Assembly: GCA_964588995.1 (NCBI GenBank)
Contig: CAZPQM010000003.1
Coordinates: 1 to 64,000 of the forward strand
DNA length: 64,000 nt
Origin: CAZPQM01 sp964588995
Lineage (GTDB): Bacteria > Pseudomonadota > Alphaproteobacteria > Rickettsiales > UBA8987
Direction of reading: 5' to 3'
Part shown: positions 53,519 through 62,550 of the stretch, one piece after another
Layout: the number at the start of each line of letters is the position of its first letter
Numbering within the stretch: the first letter of the stretch is position 1
The notes under the pieces: generated by a model
The model's input: the letters and a program-made list of their open reading frames with translations, nothing else
The model's database searches: none
What the model was told of the DNA's origin: nothing
Position numbers and translations under genes: made by a program

Positions 53519-54721
53519 CTACGCCGCTTTGCGCTGCCCGACCGCACTGACGATTTTCTCCGCCGCATCTTCCAGATTGTCGGCAGCAATAATCGCAAGG
53601 CCGGAATTGTTCATCAGTTCCTTGCCTTTTTCTACGTTCGTACCTTCCAGACGCACCACCAGCGGCACCTGCAGATCCACATCTTTCGCCGCAGCAATCA
53701 CCCCTTCAGCGATCACGTCACAGCGCATGATGCCACCGAAAATATTCACCAGAATCCCCTCAACGGACGGGTCGGAGAGGATGATCTTAAACGCCTCGGT
53801 CACGCGCTCTTTGGTTGCACCGCCACCGACGTCAAGGAAATTCGCCGGCTCGCCTCCCTTCAGCTTAATGATGTCCATCGTCGCCATCGCGAGCCCGGCA
53901 CCGTTGACCATACAGCCGATCGTACCGTCCATTTTTACATAAGACAGCTCATGCTCTTTCGCGCGGAGTTCAAACGGGTCTTCCTCATCGAGATCGCGCA
54001 ATTCTTCTACGTCCGGATGACGGAACAAGGCGTTTTCATCGAAGTTAAATTTCGCATCGAGTGCGACAATTTGCCCGTCGCCGACGATGGCGAGCGGGTT
54101 AATCTCCACCTGTGCGCAGTCCAGCTGCGTAAAGGCTTCATAGCAGCCTTTGAGCACCTTATTGAGTTGCTTGACACCGCCCTTATCCAGCCCGATGCCG
54201 AAGCCGATCTTGCGGATATGAAAGCCCTGCAGCCCTGCAGCCGGATCAACCGAAACGGTCACGATTTTCTCTGGCGTGTTTTCCGCGACTTCTTCAATAT
54301 CCACACCGCCCTCGGATGAGGCGATAATCGTCACGCGGTCCGTTGCGCGATCCACCACGAACGAGAGGTACAACTCGGACTGAATATCCGAGCCCTGCTC
54401 GATGTAAAGGCGCTTAACAACATTCCCGTCCGGTGCGTTCTGATGCGTCACCAGTGTTTTACCGAGCATTTCTTTCGCATTGTCGTAGACCTCTTCGACC
54501 GACTTCACCACGCGTACACCGCCGCCGCTTTCCGGGGCTTCGGTGAAGATACCTTTACCGCGGCCACCGGCATGAATCTGCGACTTGACCACATAAATCG
54601 GCCCGTCCAGCTCCTGCGCGGCGGTTTTGGCCTCCTCCGCGGTGAAGGCTACCTTGCCTTCCGGCACGGGTACGCCGAATTTACGTAAGAGTTCTTTCGC
54701 CTGATATTCATGTATATTCAT
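53519..54721 (-). CDS. sucC: Succinyl-CoA synthetase beta subunit (copy 2)
   Basis: Identical to the copy at 44455-45657 (400 residues). The whole gene and its upstream region are duplicated, so gene dosage of this TCA-cycle subunit is doubled relative to its partner sucD, which is not in the window. Confidence 0.94.
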   Translation of the reverse strand: MNIHEYQAKELLRKFGVPVPEGKVAFTAEEAKTAAQELDGPIYVVKSQIHAGGRGKGIFTEAPESGGGVRVVKSVEEVYDNAKEMLGKTLVTHQNAPDGNVVKRLYIEQGSDIQSELYLSFVVDRATDRVTIIASSEGGVDIEEVAENTPEKIVTVSVDPAAGLQGFHIRKIGFGIGLDKGGVKQLNKVLKGCYEAFTQLDCAQVEINPLAIVGDGQIVALDAKFNFDENALFRHPDVEELRDLDEEDPFELRAKEHELSYVKMDGTIGCMVNGAGLAMATMDIIKLKGGEPANFLDVGGGATKERVTEAFKIILSDPSVEGILVNIFGGIMRCDVIAEGVIAAAKDVDLQVPLVVRLEGTNVEKGKELMNNSGLAIIAADNLEDAAEKIVSAVGQRKAA

Positions 54722-54959
54722 AGCTTCTCTGCCTTTGTTTCAACTGCTCGGTTACATATCCGCGCTTCTTATAACATAGTGGCTCTCAAGCGCAAGACTG
54801 GAAGTTATGTAACGAGGCCCAAATTAATTACGCCTTCTTAACCGTTTATTAATACTTTGCTGGTATACTATCACCTGTAGATAAAATTTTAACTAAATGC
54901 GTAAACGTAAACAAAGAGGAATAATAGGCGCGACAGAGAGATAACCACGGAGAAGTATT

Positions 54960-57900
54960 ATGGCCCCGACAAACACCTCCCTAACTGAAGAACAGCAAGA
55001 AGCGGTTAAAGCCAAACTGGATGAACTGTGGGATGCAAACGAAGCAGAGCTTAAAAATCGGAAATCGCTGCCCAATGTGGATTTAGCGACAATTCAAGCC
55101 ATTTACACGGCTGCGGTTACTGATATTACAGATGAGCAAATTCTGAAGGATATGGAAGATCGTCGTGGTGCTTATAATCAATCGGTGAAAGACATAATAG
55201 ATCGCACGGATGGCCGAGATGACAAGGACTTAGAAAAGCAGGTTCAGGATCAAGCAGAAGCGCTGCAAGAAAGCCTGACGCGACAGCTAGAGCAGCAAAT
55301 TGCTCTGGAAGCCGAGATGCTTACAGCTGGAACTGCTGGGAAAACACAGGGAGGAGGCAATCAAGCTAGGGACACAACCCCAGCAGAAGATATCACTACC
55401 GCATCCGCATCCGCGCCCGCAGCGGAAGCGCCGACCAACCGCCCGGAAGCGCCGGCGATTGATCAGGCGATCATCATTCCGGAAGGCTACTGGACCATTG
55501 ACGGAAAAAAAGAGAAGCAAAAGAACCGTGATAGGGAGCGGAATGATTTTACCTTTGAGAATATCGAGCAATTGCTGAATGACCCTGCAATTCTTAATCG
55601 TAGGCAGCTAGTTACTGTCTTGGATGAGAATGGAAATCAAGCACAAGAGGCTATCACCGCAGTGACGGTGTCGGATGTGTATCAATTGCTGGAGAGCGAT
55701 TCCAAACTGATTAGCACCATCGGGCAGGGCACAGGCGGTGAACAACGCCTTGCGGCTGCCGAACGCATGGTCGAGTTGCTCGATGAGGCGTCGTTGAAAG
55801 CATGGAACACTATGGAAATGGATGCGTTGCAAGCATTAGATGGAAAAGTAGGTCAGGATATCAGGATTCCCACCGGAGAGGAAATTAAAGCAGAGGCCCA
55901 AAAAAAGTTCAAAGAAGAAACGAACAGCGACTATGATGAAGCAAGCGCTTCCGAAGCCGAAAAAGAACAATATAAAGAAATACTACAGGAAGTAGAGCTA
56001 GATCTAACCCGCGATCTGCGCCTTAAAATCTTAGAAGGCTATAAGATCAATGGCTCTGAACCCGGGCTTACGAATTTTGTTAATCAGCATCTCAGTCCCG
56101 AAGAAATTATGGCGACACGGGTGATGACAGAAACGCCGGAGCTGCGCGATCAGGCGCAGGAGGGTGATCTGGATAATTACCTGCAAGAAGATATGGTGCG
56201 CAACGCTATCGTCCTTGAAGATAATGTGCACAATCTACAACCGCAAGTGAAACAAGCCTTCAACGACATGACCATCGCGGAAATTCTGGTCGAAGCGGAT
56301 AACCCGAACGGGCTCGACCCGAATGGCCCGGTCACCAGCCACTTGCTCGAAGCCGGTTTTACGCCGGATCGTATCCGCGAATTTTACACGGATCTGGAGC
56401 AGCAGGTAGACGATATTAAGGAGGCGAGCAGAGAAACAGGCACTCATAAGGAAATCGACATTTCGGGCTTACGCTTTGGTGATGCCGCGGATGTCGGTTT
56501 ATTGGTCAATAATTATTATGAATCAGGGACATTAGCAGAAAACGCCGAAGTTGCTCTCAAGGCAAGCTATGAGAAACTTGTAGAAGGCATGCAGGCGGAA
56601 TCCATTGAACGAACATTAGGAAACACGCACTTTCAGGGTGTCGGTCCAGATTTAATTGATAAAGGCAGTCCGCAAACCTTCTTAGCGGAGCATTACATCC
56701 CCGCTGAGCTGGAGCATTTTGAAGCCACCTATGAGCCGAAAGAGGTGGAGTGGACCAAAGAAAACTACATGGCCTATCTAGATAAGGAGAATGGTTCGGT
56801 CGTCTCACTCGAAGAAATTGCTAAAATCACGCAAGATATGACCCTTAAAGAGGTGAAAGAGGCTATTGAAAAAGGCGAACTGGGCAATGCCATTACCGAG
56901 CTGACCAAAGGCACGCAGGATGTTGCCATACGTCAGGATATGGTGAGGTTGCTGGGTGAAAAAATTACGGACGAAAATAAAGGGAATACGCTGCAACAAG
57001 CAATTGATGATGACCTCTTTACCGACAAGGAACTCGCCTCCGTCCGGCAGGAAAAGCCGATTGAGGTAAATGATAAAATCACCCGCGATGATGTTAAGGC
57101 CATGCGCAAAGGTGAGATGGAAATCACCGAAATGGCCGATCTGACCGGCGAGCAGATGACCTGGGTGCTGTCCTATGCGAAAGAGGGCGAGGCATCCCCC
57201 GTTATCAGAGGACTCACCGAAGATAAACGCGCCGAATTTGACGCGCTATTCGAAGATGACCGAGCACAGAAGCAACTGGCCGATGTTAAAATGAAAGGCG
57301 ACGATTATAAGGAATTTAGAGACGATAATAAGGGCGTTAACAAAAAGTCTTATAGCGATATGCGCCTTGATCAAGAATTTCAGGCTATGATAAATGCTGA
57401 CATCAATATTGAACAGCTTTACAAACAAGCAGACTGTCCTATGCCCACTCGCACCGATGGTTCGGTGATGGAGCTGAACGAGCTGCCAATGGCGAGCTAT
57501 TCCGGCGATATTTACGACCTGCGCTACTCCGATGTCGTAACCGACCTGACGGGCAGGAATACTGCCGTTGATGCGAGCATAAGCGCAGAGCACTTGATTA
57601 GCCGGGCTCAAACTGATTTCGGTATAACTTTCGATTTCAATGATGGGCTTAGTCCAGAACAACAAGCCGCGCAATTAGTGAAGGAACTCGAGGCGGCCGC
57701 GAAAAGGGGGAATCCCTCACCGAATGCACGGGATGCCTATGATGTCTACCGCGCAATCGCGTATGAGGCCGCAGTAGAACGCTTCAACGAAGAGCACACC
57801 ATTGGCCGCGATGCCGGACCGAAAGTGTATGAAATCGCTACGGCTACGCCGGATCGGGCTGCTCAGCCGGAAGTAGAGGAAACGCAGGCGGTAGATGACC

Positions 57901-58742
57901 CGGCTGCTGAGGAAGAAGCTGAGGTAACAGCCCCAGCCGTAACGCCGCTAGCGGGTGAGGCTGAGAGAGTAGATGATGTTTTTATAGAGGATCAATTTGG
58001 GTCGGTAGATGCCGCTGGAAACTCTGATGATGCACGCATTCAGCAGATTGACCAAGCCATCGCTACCGATCTTGGCGGCAAGCTTGTGCAAGAAAAGGAG
58101 CAAAAGAAAAGCAGCATCTCAGCCACGTTCGATCTCATCGACCACAAAGAATTTGCGAGCATTAAAAACCGCAATCAAACCGTAGGGCTGGGTGATATGC
58201 TTTCGCCAGCTGCTGCTGAAGATTTTGTGTTACTGCTCAATCAGGTAGCCGATAACAATATCACGCTGGCTGATTTTCAAGCAAAAGAAGGTGAATACAA
58301 AGTTACCAACAAGGTCGAAAAGGCTATCAAATTGTGGCAGAGTTCGCTGGGGCTGGTTAACGACGGTCTCTTCGGTAACCGTTCGCTCGCCGCAGCGGAG
58401 TATGAAGACATGAAGGTGGCGCTCGAGGGCGCGCTGGAAGATGGCACGATTACGGCGGATGAAGCGGAGCATCTGAAAAAGCAAATAAAGGATGTAGAAA
58501 AAGCCGTGAAGATGGCGGGTAGTAGTCAGGATACGGATGGTAAAGAGCTTATGTACAACGCCGGTCGTTCTGGCAAACAGGAAGGTATTTTTGATGCTGA
58601 AGACCAGATGGCTCTGAGCAACGCTATTGCTGCGCTTGGAGATTCTAAAGTTTCCAGCGAGGCTGTAGATGAGATTAAATCCGCTTTAACGTCTATCAAT
58701 GATGAAATTCGTCATTGTGGCGGGTTCGGCCCTGCCGACTAA
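54960..58742 (+). CDS. Very large acidic protein of unknown function (copy 2)
   Basis: Identical to the copy at 45896-49678 (1,260 residues), including the peptidoglycan-binding-like segment. The 238-base upstream region is also identical, so both copies should have the same promoter. Confidence 0.75.
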   Translation: MAPTNTSLTEEQQEAVKAKLDELWDANEAELKNRKSLPNVDLATIQAIYTAAVTDITDEQILKDMEDRRGAYNQSVKDIIDRTDGRDDKDLEKQVQDQAEALQESLTRQLEQQIALEAEMLTAGTAGKTQGGGNQARDTTPAEDITTASASAPAAEAPTNRPEAPAIDQAIIIPEGYWTIDGKKEKQKNRDRERNDFTFENIEQLLNDPAILNRRQLVTVLDENGNQAQEAITAVTVSDVYQLLESDSKLISTIGQGTGGEQRLAAAERMVELLDEASLKAWNTMEMDALQALDGKVGQDIRIPTGEEIKAEAQKKFKEETNSDYDEASASEAEKEQYKEILQEVELDLTRDLRLKILEGYKINGSEPGLTNFVNQHLSPEEIMATRVMTETPELRDQAQEGDLDNYLQEDMVRNAIVLEDNVHNLQPQVKQAFNDMTIAEILVEADNPNGLDPNGPVTSHLLEAGFTPDRIREFYTDLEQQVDDIKEASRETGTHKEIDISGLRFGDAADVGLLVNNYYESGTLAENAEVALKASYEKLVEGMQAESIERTLGNTHFQGVGPDLIDKGSPQTFLAEHYIPAELEHFEATYEPKEVEWTKENYMAYLDKENGSVVSLEEIAKITQDMTLKEVKEAIEKGELGNAITELTKGTQDVAIRQDMVRLLGEKITDENKGNTLQQAIDDDLFTDKELASVRQEKPIEVNDKITRDDVKAMRKGEMEITEMADLTGEQMTWVLSYAKEGEASPVIRGLTEDKRAEFDALFEDDRAQKQLADVKMKGDDYKEFRDDNKGVNKKSYSDMRLDQEFQAMINADINIEQLYKQADCPMPTRTDGSVMELNELPMASYSGDIYDLRYSDVVTDLTGRNTAVDASISAEHLISRAQTDFGITFDFNDGLSPEQQAAQLVKELEAAAKRGNPSPNARDAYDVYRAIAYEAAVERFNEEHTIGRDAGPKVYEIATATPDRAAQPEVEETQAVDDPAAEEEAEVTAPAVTPLAGEAERVDDVFIEDQFGSVDAAGNSDDARIQQIDQAIATDLGGKLVQEKEQKKSSISATFDLIDHKEFASIKNRNQTVGLGDMLSPAAAEDFVLLLNQVADNNITLADFQAKEGEYKVTNKVEKAIKLWQSSLGLVNDGLFGNRSLAAAEYEDMKVALEGALEDGTITADEAEHLKKQIKDVEKAVKMAGSSQDTDGKELMYNAGRSGKQEGIFDAEDQMALSNAIAALGDSKVSSEAVDEIKSALTSINDEIRHCGGFGPAD

Positions 58743-58765
58743 CCCAACCCCCGTCCACACACTCC

Positions 58766-58796
58766 AAGGCGGCAGTCCCCCTGCCGCCTTTTGTGT
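58766..58796 (+). terminator. Rho-independent terminator (copy 2)
   Basis: The same 10-bp stem and T-rich tail as at 49702-49732. In this copy the minus-strand GT4 gene ends convergently 147 bases beyond, so it separates the two transcripts. Confidence 0.85.
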
Positions 58797-58814
58797 GTTT
58801 GGGAAGCAGTGTTC

Positions 58815-58900
58815 CCCGTCATCGCGAAGGGATACAGGAACACGCCTCCCCTGCGTGGCTAGGGGAGGCAACGAGGATCGCTTCTACGAAGCGTAGCCGC
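58815..58900. repeat. Diverged family B palindromic element (copy 2)
   Basis: Identical to 49751-49836, here followed by the right end of the duplication at 58923 and unique DNA. Confidence 0.55.
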
Positions 58901-58942
58901 AGTAGTGGGAGTGTTTCATAGTGCCGGGCGTTCTCTGATTGC

Positions 58943-60055
58943 TTAAGAAAGGTCACCCCCAGCTGCATCCCGCAACGTCTGATACACCGTTTCGAGTTGC
59001 TGTTTCACAGCTTCCTGCCCGAAACGTGCATGTATCTCCTCGACGCCCCGCTTCGCTATGGCCTCGCGCTGCTGATCGTCCTGAATAGCGCGCCGTATCG
59101 TCTCGGCAATCGCCTCAGCTGCGTTATCCTCCGTACAAAATGCATTTTCTTCTGCACGGATATAGTCGCGCATACCGCCCACATTGCTGGAGATTACCGG
59201 CAAGCCTGCCGCCATCGCCTCCACCTGACTGATGCAGAGCCCTTCATTATGGCTCACTTGCAGATAGAGATCATACGCGTGCGCTTGCTGCGTCCAACCC
59301 GCTACAAAGCCCGGCAACTGCACCTGTCCCTGTAGCTGCAACTGTTCGACCAAGGCTTCCAGTTCTGCTCTGAGCGGCCCATCGCCGGCAATGGTTAACT
59401 CTGCCTCCATGCCGTCATCCTTCAACCGGCGTAGGGCCTGAATGGCTCCGGCAAAATGTTTGACCGGCAGCAAGCGGCCTACACTGAGCAGTTTAACCGG
59501 CTGATGCAGCCTGTAGTCGGTTTTTACCCTTGCACCATCGTTAACCGCGATCAGCGGCAGGAAGGCGCGGTACCGCTCTTTCGGCGTGTAATACGACGCG
59601 TTTGCTTCACCGGCGGCCACCGAGTCATACAGCACGGCATCGACACGCTTCGAGCTAAGTCGTAGCGGCCTGATATAGATGGATTGTGGCAGAGACGTAT
59701 TATGCTCAAGCGTGACGACCAACCCCGGTCGGTTACGCATGGCAGCCCGTCCCAAAATATTCGCCTGCGGCAGGGAAAGCAGCACCATATGCGGCTGAAA
59801 TTCATTAATAAGCGAGCGCAGCTTACCATGGCATTGTATCAGGCGTGGTACAGTCATCTTGCGCTGCGGCATGAGATAGCGGTAATCGACTCCGCGCTCC
59901 TGCATGGACGGGATCAACTCGCCCGAACCGCGAAACAAGGACACGTAGCGGATCTCATTTGCTTCAGCGTGCAAAAAATCCTGATCGATCAGATGCAGCA
60001 GCCCGGTCTCCGCCCCGCCGAGATTCATGTTGTTGTTGAGGTAGACAATACGCAT
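58943..60055 (-). CDS. GT4-family glycosyltransferase, coupled to higBA
   Basis: This 370-residue GT-B glycosyltransferase has MNLGGAETGLLHL near the N-terminus, the sugar-nucleotide-site VGRLLPVKHFAGAIQAL, LTIAGDGPLRAELE, and the GT4 E-x7-E region (SHNEGLCISQVEAMAAGLPVISSNVGGM). It adds a sugar to a polysaccharide or lipid carrier at the cytosolic face of the inner membrane. Its ATG immediately follows the higA stop codon (TAA then ATG), so it is translationally coupled to the antitoxin. The stop is 14 bases from the right end of the tandem duplication. The donor sugar is not known. Confidence 0.9.
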   Translation of the reverse strand: MRIVYLNNNMNLGGAETGLLHLIDQDFLHAEANEIRYVSLFRGSGELIPSMQERGVDYRYLMPQRKMTVPRLIQCHGKLRSLINEFQPHMVLLSLPQANILGRAAMRNRPGLVVTLEHNTSLPQSIYIRPLRLSSKRVDAVLYDSVAAGEANASYYTPKERYRAFLPLIAVNDGARVKTDYRLHQPVKLLSVGRLLPVKHFAGAIQALRRLKDDGMEAELTIAGDGPLRAELEALVEQLQLQGQVQLPGFVAGWTQQAHAYDLYLQVSHNEGLCISQVEAMAAGLPVISSNVGGMRDYIRAEENAFCTEDNAAEAIAETIRRAIQDDQQREAIAKRGVEEIHARFGQEAVKQQLETVYQTLRDAAGGDLS

Positions 60056-60385
60056 TTACTCGGATGCGTGATCCGTATAAGCGGAGTAGTCGATCGGAGT
60101 TATCTTACTGAATATAGGGTCATTTCTAGCTTCTAGTATTTCAAGATCGAAGGCACGTTGTAAATTCATCCAGGATTCTGGTGTGTTTCCAAAAAACTTA
60201 CTTAAGCGCATCGCCATATCAACCGAAATTGATCTCTTGCCGTGTACAATCTGACTGATCGCAATGGGCTGCACCTGAATCGCTTCGGCAAGAGCGGCTT
60301 GTGTCATGCCTAATGGCTCGAGAAATTCATATTTCAGAATTTCACCGGGGTGAATAGGGTCAGAAATATCAAAACGCTTGGTCAT
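60056..60385 (-). CDS. higA: HigA-type antitoxin (XRE family)
   Basis: The 109-residue helix-turn-helix protein opens with the HigA signature IHPGEILKYEFLEPLGMTQAALAEAI, followed by the recognition helix region ISQIVHGKRSISVDMAMRLSKFFGNTPESWMNLQ. These antitoxins bind the HigB RNase and repress the promoter. Its ATG overlaps the higB stop (TAATG) and its stop abuts the start of the GT4 gene. The order toxin-antitoxin is the normal one for this type. Confidence 0.92.
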   Translation of the reverse strand: MTKRFDISDPIHPGEILKYEFLEPLGMTQAALAEAIQVQPIAISQIVHGKRSISVDMAMRLSKFFGNTPESWMNLQRAFDLEILEARNDPIFSKITPIDYSAYTDHASE

Positions 60386-60669
60386 TAGTGGTAATCCATT
60401 ATCCTGACTTCAAAAGCTTTCTCGTTTTCAAACTTAAAAATAATTCGCCATTGATCATTAATTCGTAAACTATAAAAATCTTGTAAATCCTCTTTTAGTT
60501 TTTTTAACCTGTTTCCAGGCGGTATACTTAGTTCGTTAACCACTTTCGCCGTATGTATACGCCTTAATTTACGTTGCATATTACGCCGCAATTCAGAAGG
60601 AAATTTTTGAGTATGTTGACCGTGAAATAATTTTTCCGTTTCTTTACAGGAAAAGGAGGTAATAGCCAT
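60385..60669 (-). CDS. higB: HigB-type toxin (RelE superfamily)
   Basis: The 94-residue protein has the HigB/RelE fold: FSCKETEKLFHGQHTQKFPSELRRNMQRKLRRIHTAK at the N-terminus, then NRLKKLKEDLQDFYSLRINDQWRIIFKFENEKAFEVRIMDYH, a block that carries the conserved RINDQWRI catalytic/ribosome-contact residues. These toxins cleave mRNA on the ribosome. It is the first gene of the higB-higA-GT4 run; a divergent-looking inverted repeat at 60754-60785 lies upstream. Confidence 0.93.
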   Translation of the reverse strand: MAITSFSCKETEKLFHGQHTQKFPSELRRNMQRKLRRIHTAKVVNELSIPPGNRLKKLKEDLQDFYSLRINDQWRIIFKFENEKAFEVRIMDYH

Positions 60670-60753
60670 TTAGCAAACCTTTCATTTAAAAGTTTCATAA
60701 AAATGCCCCTTCTTCATCCTTTTCAACACACTCAAAATACCATACTCCCGATA

Positions 60754-60785
60754 ATATCGCAAGACAATATATCGTGATGCGATAT
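60754..60785 (-). promoter_or_regulatory. Inverted repeat upstream of higB, possible operator
   Basis: ATATCGCA (60754-60761) and TGCGATAT (60778-60785) are perfect 8-bp inverted arms with a 16-base spacer, between the end of the upstream GT4 gene and higB. HigA proteins bind palindromes near their promoter, so this may be the operator; a terminator role for the upstream gene is also possible. Confidence 0.4.
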
Positions 60786-61928
60786 CTATACCTTCGCATA
60801 TTTCTGGTAAATCGTCTCAATTGAGTTCACCATGTGGTCGATGCCCCACTGCGAGAGATCCTGCGCGCGGCTGGCATTGCTCATGCGCTTTCTGAGCGCC
60901 TCATCCTGCAGGACCGTGATGATCTGCTGCTGCATCGGAGTGATGTCGTCCACGGGGGCGATCAGCGCGTTTTCACCGTCTTTCGCGATTAAATTCACCC
61001 CAGGCGTATTCGTGCATACGACCGGCAGCCCGGCAAGCACATATTGGATCACCACCCGCGCGAGCCCTTCCCGCGCAGAAGGCAGAATACCCAGCTGCGA
61101 AATCGCGAGATACGCCTCGACATTCGGCTGAAAGCCAAGCATCAGCACGTGCTGTTCTAAGTGGAGTTCGGTAATTTTCGCCCGTATCTTCGCTTCATTT
61201 TCTCCTTCACCCAAAAATAACAGTACCGCGTCCGGGCAGGCTTTGACGATTTCAGCAAAAAGCGGCAGCAACTCCAGATGCCGCTTGCGTGGCTCATAGG
61301 AGCCGACAAAGGCGATAAATTGAGGGTGCTTCGTAGCAATCTGCTCAGGGTTAATCAGTTTTCTCCAATCGTCCACCTTAGCGTTTTGAAACTTCGCAAT
61401 ATCCATACCGCTCGGTACGACATAATGCTGTTCTTCTTTCCCAAGCCCATGCTGCAAACAGACCGCCTTCGTACCGGGGCTCACATTGATAAACGCATCG
61501 GTACAAGGAGTAACCGCCTTTTCCGCCGTGAGGTAAAGCGCGCGTTTGAGTGCACTCACCTGCTCAAAGGCAAGCATATGCACCCCGTGGATAATACAGG
61601 GCACGTTTGCCCGTTTTGCGGCAATGCGCCCGATCACGCCCGCCTTACTGGTATGGGTATGCACGATATCGGGCTGAATCACCTGTAACAGCCGTCTGGT
61701 TTCTTTGGTCGCCTTGCTGTCCATAAGCGGCGATATTTCACGGATCAGGCTTGGCACCTGATGTTGGTGCACCTCCGGATCGAGCTCCTGCTGCTTCTGC
61801 TCGGCTACTTCATTGCCGTAGATCAGATGCACCTCATGGCCGAGCCTGACCTGCCCGTTGCAGCTGAAGAGCGTATTCTCCTCCGCCCCGGCATTGAGGA
61901 AGCGCGTGATGATATGGACGATTTTCAT
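60786..61928 (-). CDS. GT4-family glycosyltransferase, coupled to mazEF
   Basis: The 380-residue GT-B enzyme has the N-terminal acceptor-domain start MKIVHIITRFLNAGAEENT, HTHTSKAGVIGRIAAKRANVPCIIHGVH, a donor domain with FVGSYEPRKRHLELLPLF and LFLGEGENEAKIRAKI, and the E-x7-E-like SAREGLARVVIQYVLAGLPVVCTNTPGVNL. These match WcaL/WbpH-like glycan transferases. Its ATG overlaps the mazF stop (ATGA), so it is translationally coupled to the toxin gene. It is followed by the higBA module 116 bases downstream. Confidence 0.9.
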   Translation of the reverse strand: MKIVHIITRFLNAGAEENTLFSCNGQVRLGHEVHLIYGNEVAEQKQQELDPEVHQHQVPSLIREISPLMDSKATKETRRLLQVIQPDIVHTHTSKAGVIGRIAAKRANVPCIIHGVHMLAFEQVSALKRALYLTAEKAVTPCTDAFINVSPGTKAVCLQHGLGKEEQHYVVPSGMDIAKFQNAKVDDWRKLINPEQIATKHPQFIAFVGSYEPRKRHLELLPLFAEIVKACPDAVLLFLGEGENEAKIRAKITELHLEQHVLMLGFQPNVEAYLAISQLGILPSAREGLARVVIQYVLAGLPVVCTNTPGVNLIAKDGENALIAPVDDITPMQQQIITVLQDEALRKRMSNASRAQDLSQWGIDHMVNSIETIYQKYAKV

Positions 61929-62269
61929 AAGCCAAGCTGTAGCAGTAATATACGGCGCAACTCCTGTAAACCGTCATGATCAATTTCACCTATTCTGGAT
62001 TGGAAGCGCTTTAAGCTCGCCGTGGTGATTTGATCTGCCATGGCTTTGCTTCGCTGGCCCGCAAAATGCACCAGCGCTTCGGACGGGTAGAGTTTGCCTG
62101 TTTGCGTGCTTAAAGGCACCACCTGAAACCTGTTCAGATAGCGGTTTGACATGTTATTACTCACTACGATGGCGGGGCGCGTTTTGCGTATTTCCTCTCC
62201 GACAGAGGGATCGAACCGTACCCACCATACCTCGCCGCGCTGCGGGCGCTTAGCGGGTTTCGCTGACAT
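61925..62269 (-). CDS. mazF: MazF/PemK-type endoribonuclease toxin
   Basis: The 114-residue product has the MazF/PemK fold: RGEVWWVRFDPSVGEEIRKTRPAIVVSNN, with the conserved R-G-E-V-W and R-P-A-I-V-V-S blocks, RFQVVPLSTQ, and ADQITTASLKRFQSRIGEI, the ADQxxTxxxxRh signature. MazF toxins cut mRNA at short sequence motifs. ATG 62269 is chosen because the fold starts there; its first 20 bases overlap the end of mazE. The 3' end overlaps the GT4 start. Confidence 0.9.
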   Translation of the reverse strand: MSAKPAKRPQRGEVWWVRFDPSVGEEIRKTRPAIVVSNNMSNRYLNRFQVVPLSTQTGKLYPSEALVHFAGQRSKAMADQITTASLKRFQSRIGEIDHDGLQELRRILLLQLGL

Positions 62270-62474
62270 CGGTGATTCCGAGCGCTTCCCATTCTTCGGC
62301 ATCAGCCTCCCGGCTTTCATCTTTTGCCATGGCCTTATAGCCGGCCTCAAGTGCGTCCTCCAGCACGAGCGGACGGGTCACATCATTGATGAAGCGGCTA
62401 ATATTTCCGCGCCCGATTGTGGCGTGCAACGCCTGATAAACATCATCATCAATAGTGATCGTCAGTTTTTTCAT
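62250..62474 (-). CDS. mazE: Antitoxin paired with mazF
   Basis: The 74-residue protein begins MKKLTITIDDDVYQALHATIGRGNISRFINDVTRP, a ribbon-helix-helix DNA-binding domain, and ends in an acidic tail (KDESREADAEEWEALG) fit to bind a MazF-type toxin. By fold it is an RHH antitoxin, and mazE is used as the functional name. The ribosome-binding site is AAAGAGA. The gene overlaps mazF by 20 bases. A perfect palindrome lies just upstream (62485-62506). Confidence 0.85.
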   Translation of the reverse strand: MKKLTITIDDDVYQALHATIGRGNISRFINDVTRPLVLEDALEAGYKAMAKDESREADAEEWEALGITDVSETR

Positions 62475-62484
62475 ATCGTCTCTT

Positions 62485-62506
62485 TATACGTATAGCAGTA
62501 CGTATA
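62485..62506 (-). promoter_or_regulatory. Perfect palindrome upstream of mazE, likely operator
   Basis: TATACGTA-TAGCAG-TACGTATA is a perfect 8-bp inverted repeat 11 bases before the mazE start. It contains TATA-rich -10-like sequence on the minus strand. RHH antitoxins bind such palindromes in their own promoter. Confidence 0.6.
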
Positions 62507-62550
62507 ATACCATAGCGTTCGTTGCTCTTTCAAGTTATAATACGGTCCCT

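Larger units (their letters stand above)
49860..58923. repeat. Copy 2 of the 9,064-bp direct tandem duplication
   Basis: Identity to 40796-49859 continues to 58923. The shared CCGGGC (58924-58929) then precedes unique sequence. Copy 2 lacks a native mrpE start. It ends 20 bases before the stop of a GT4 glycosyltransferase gene, outside that gene. Confidence 0.93.
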
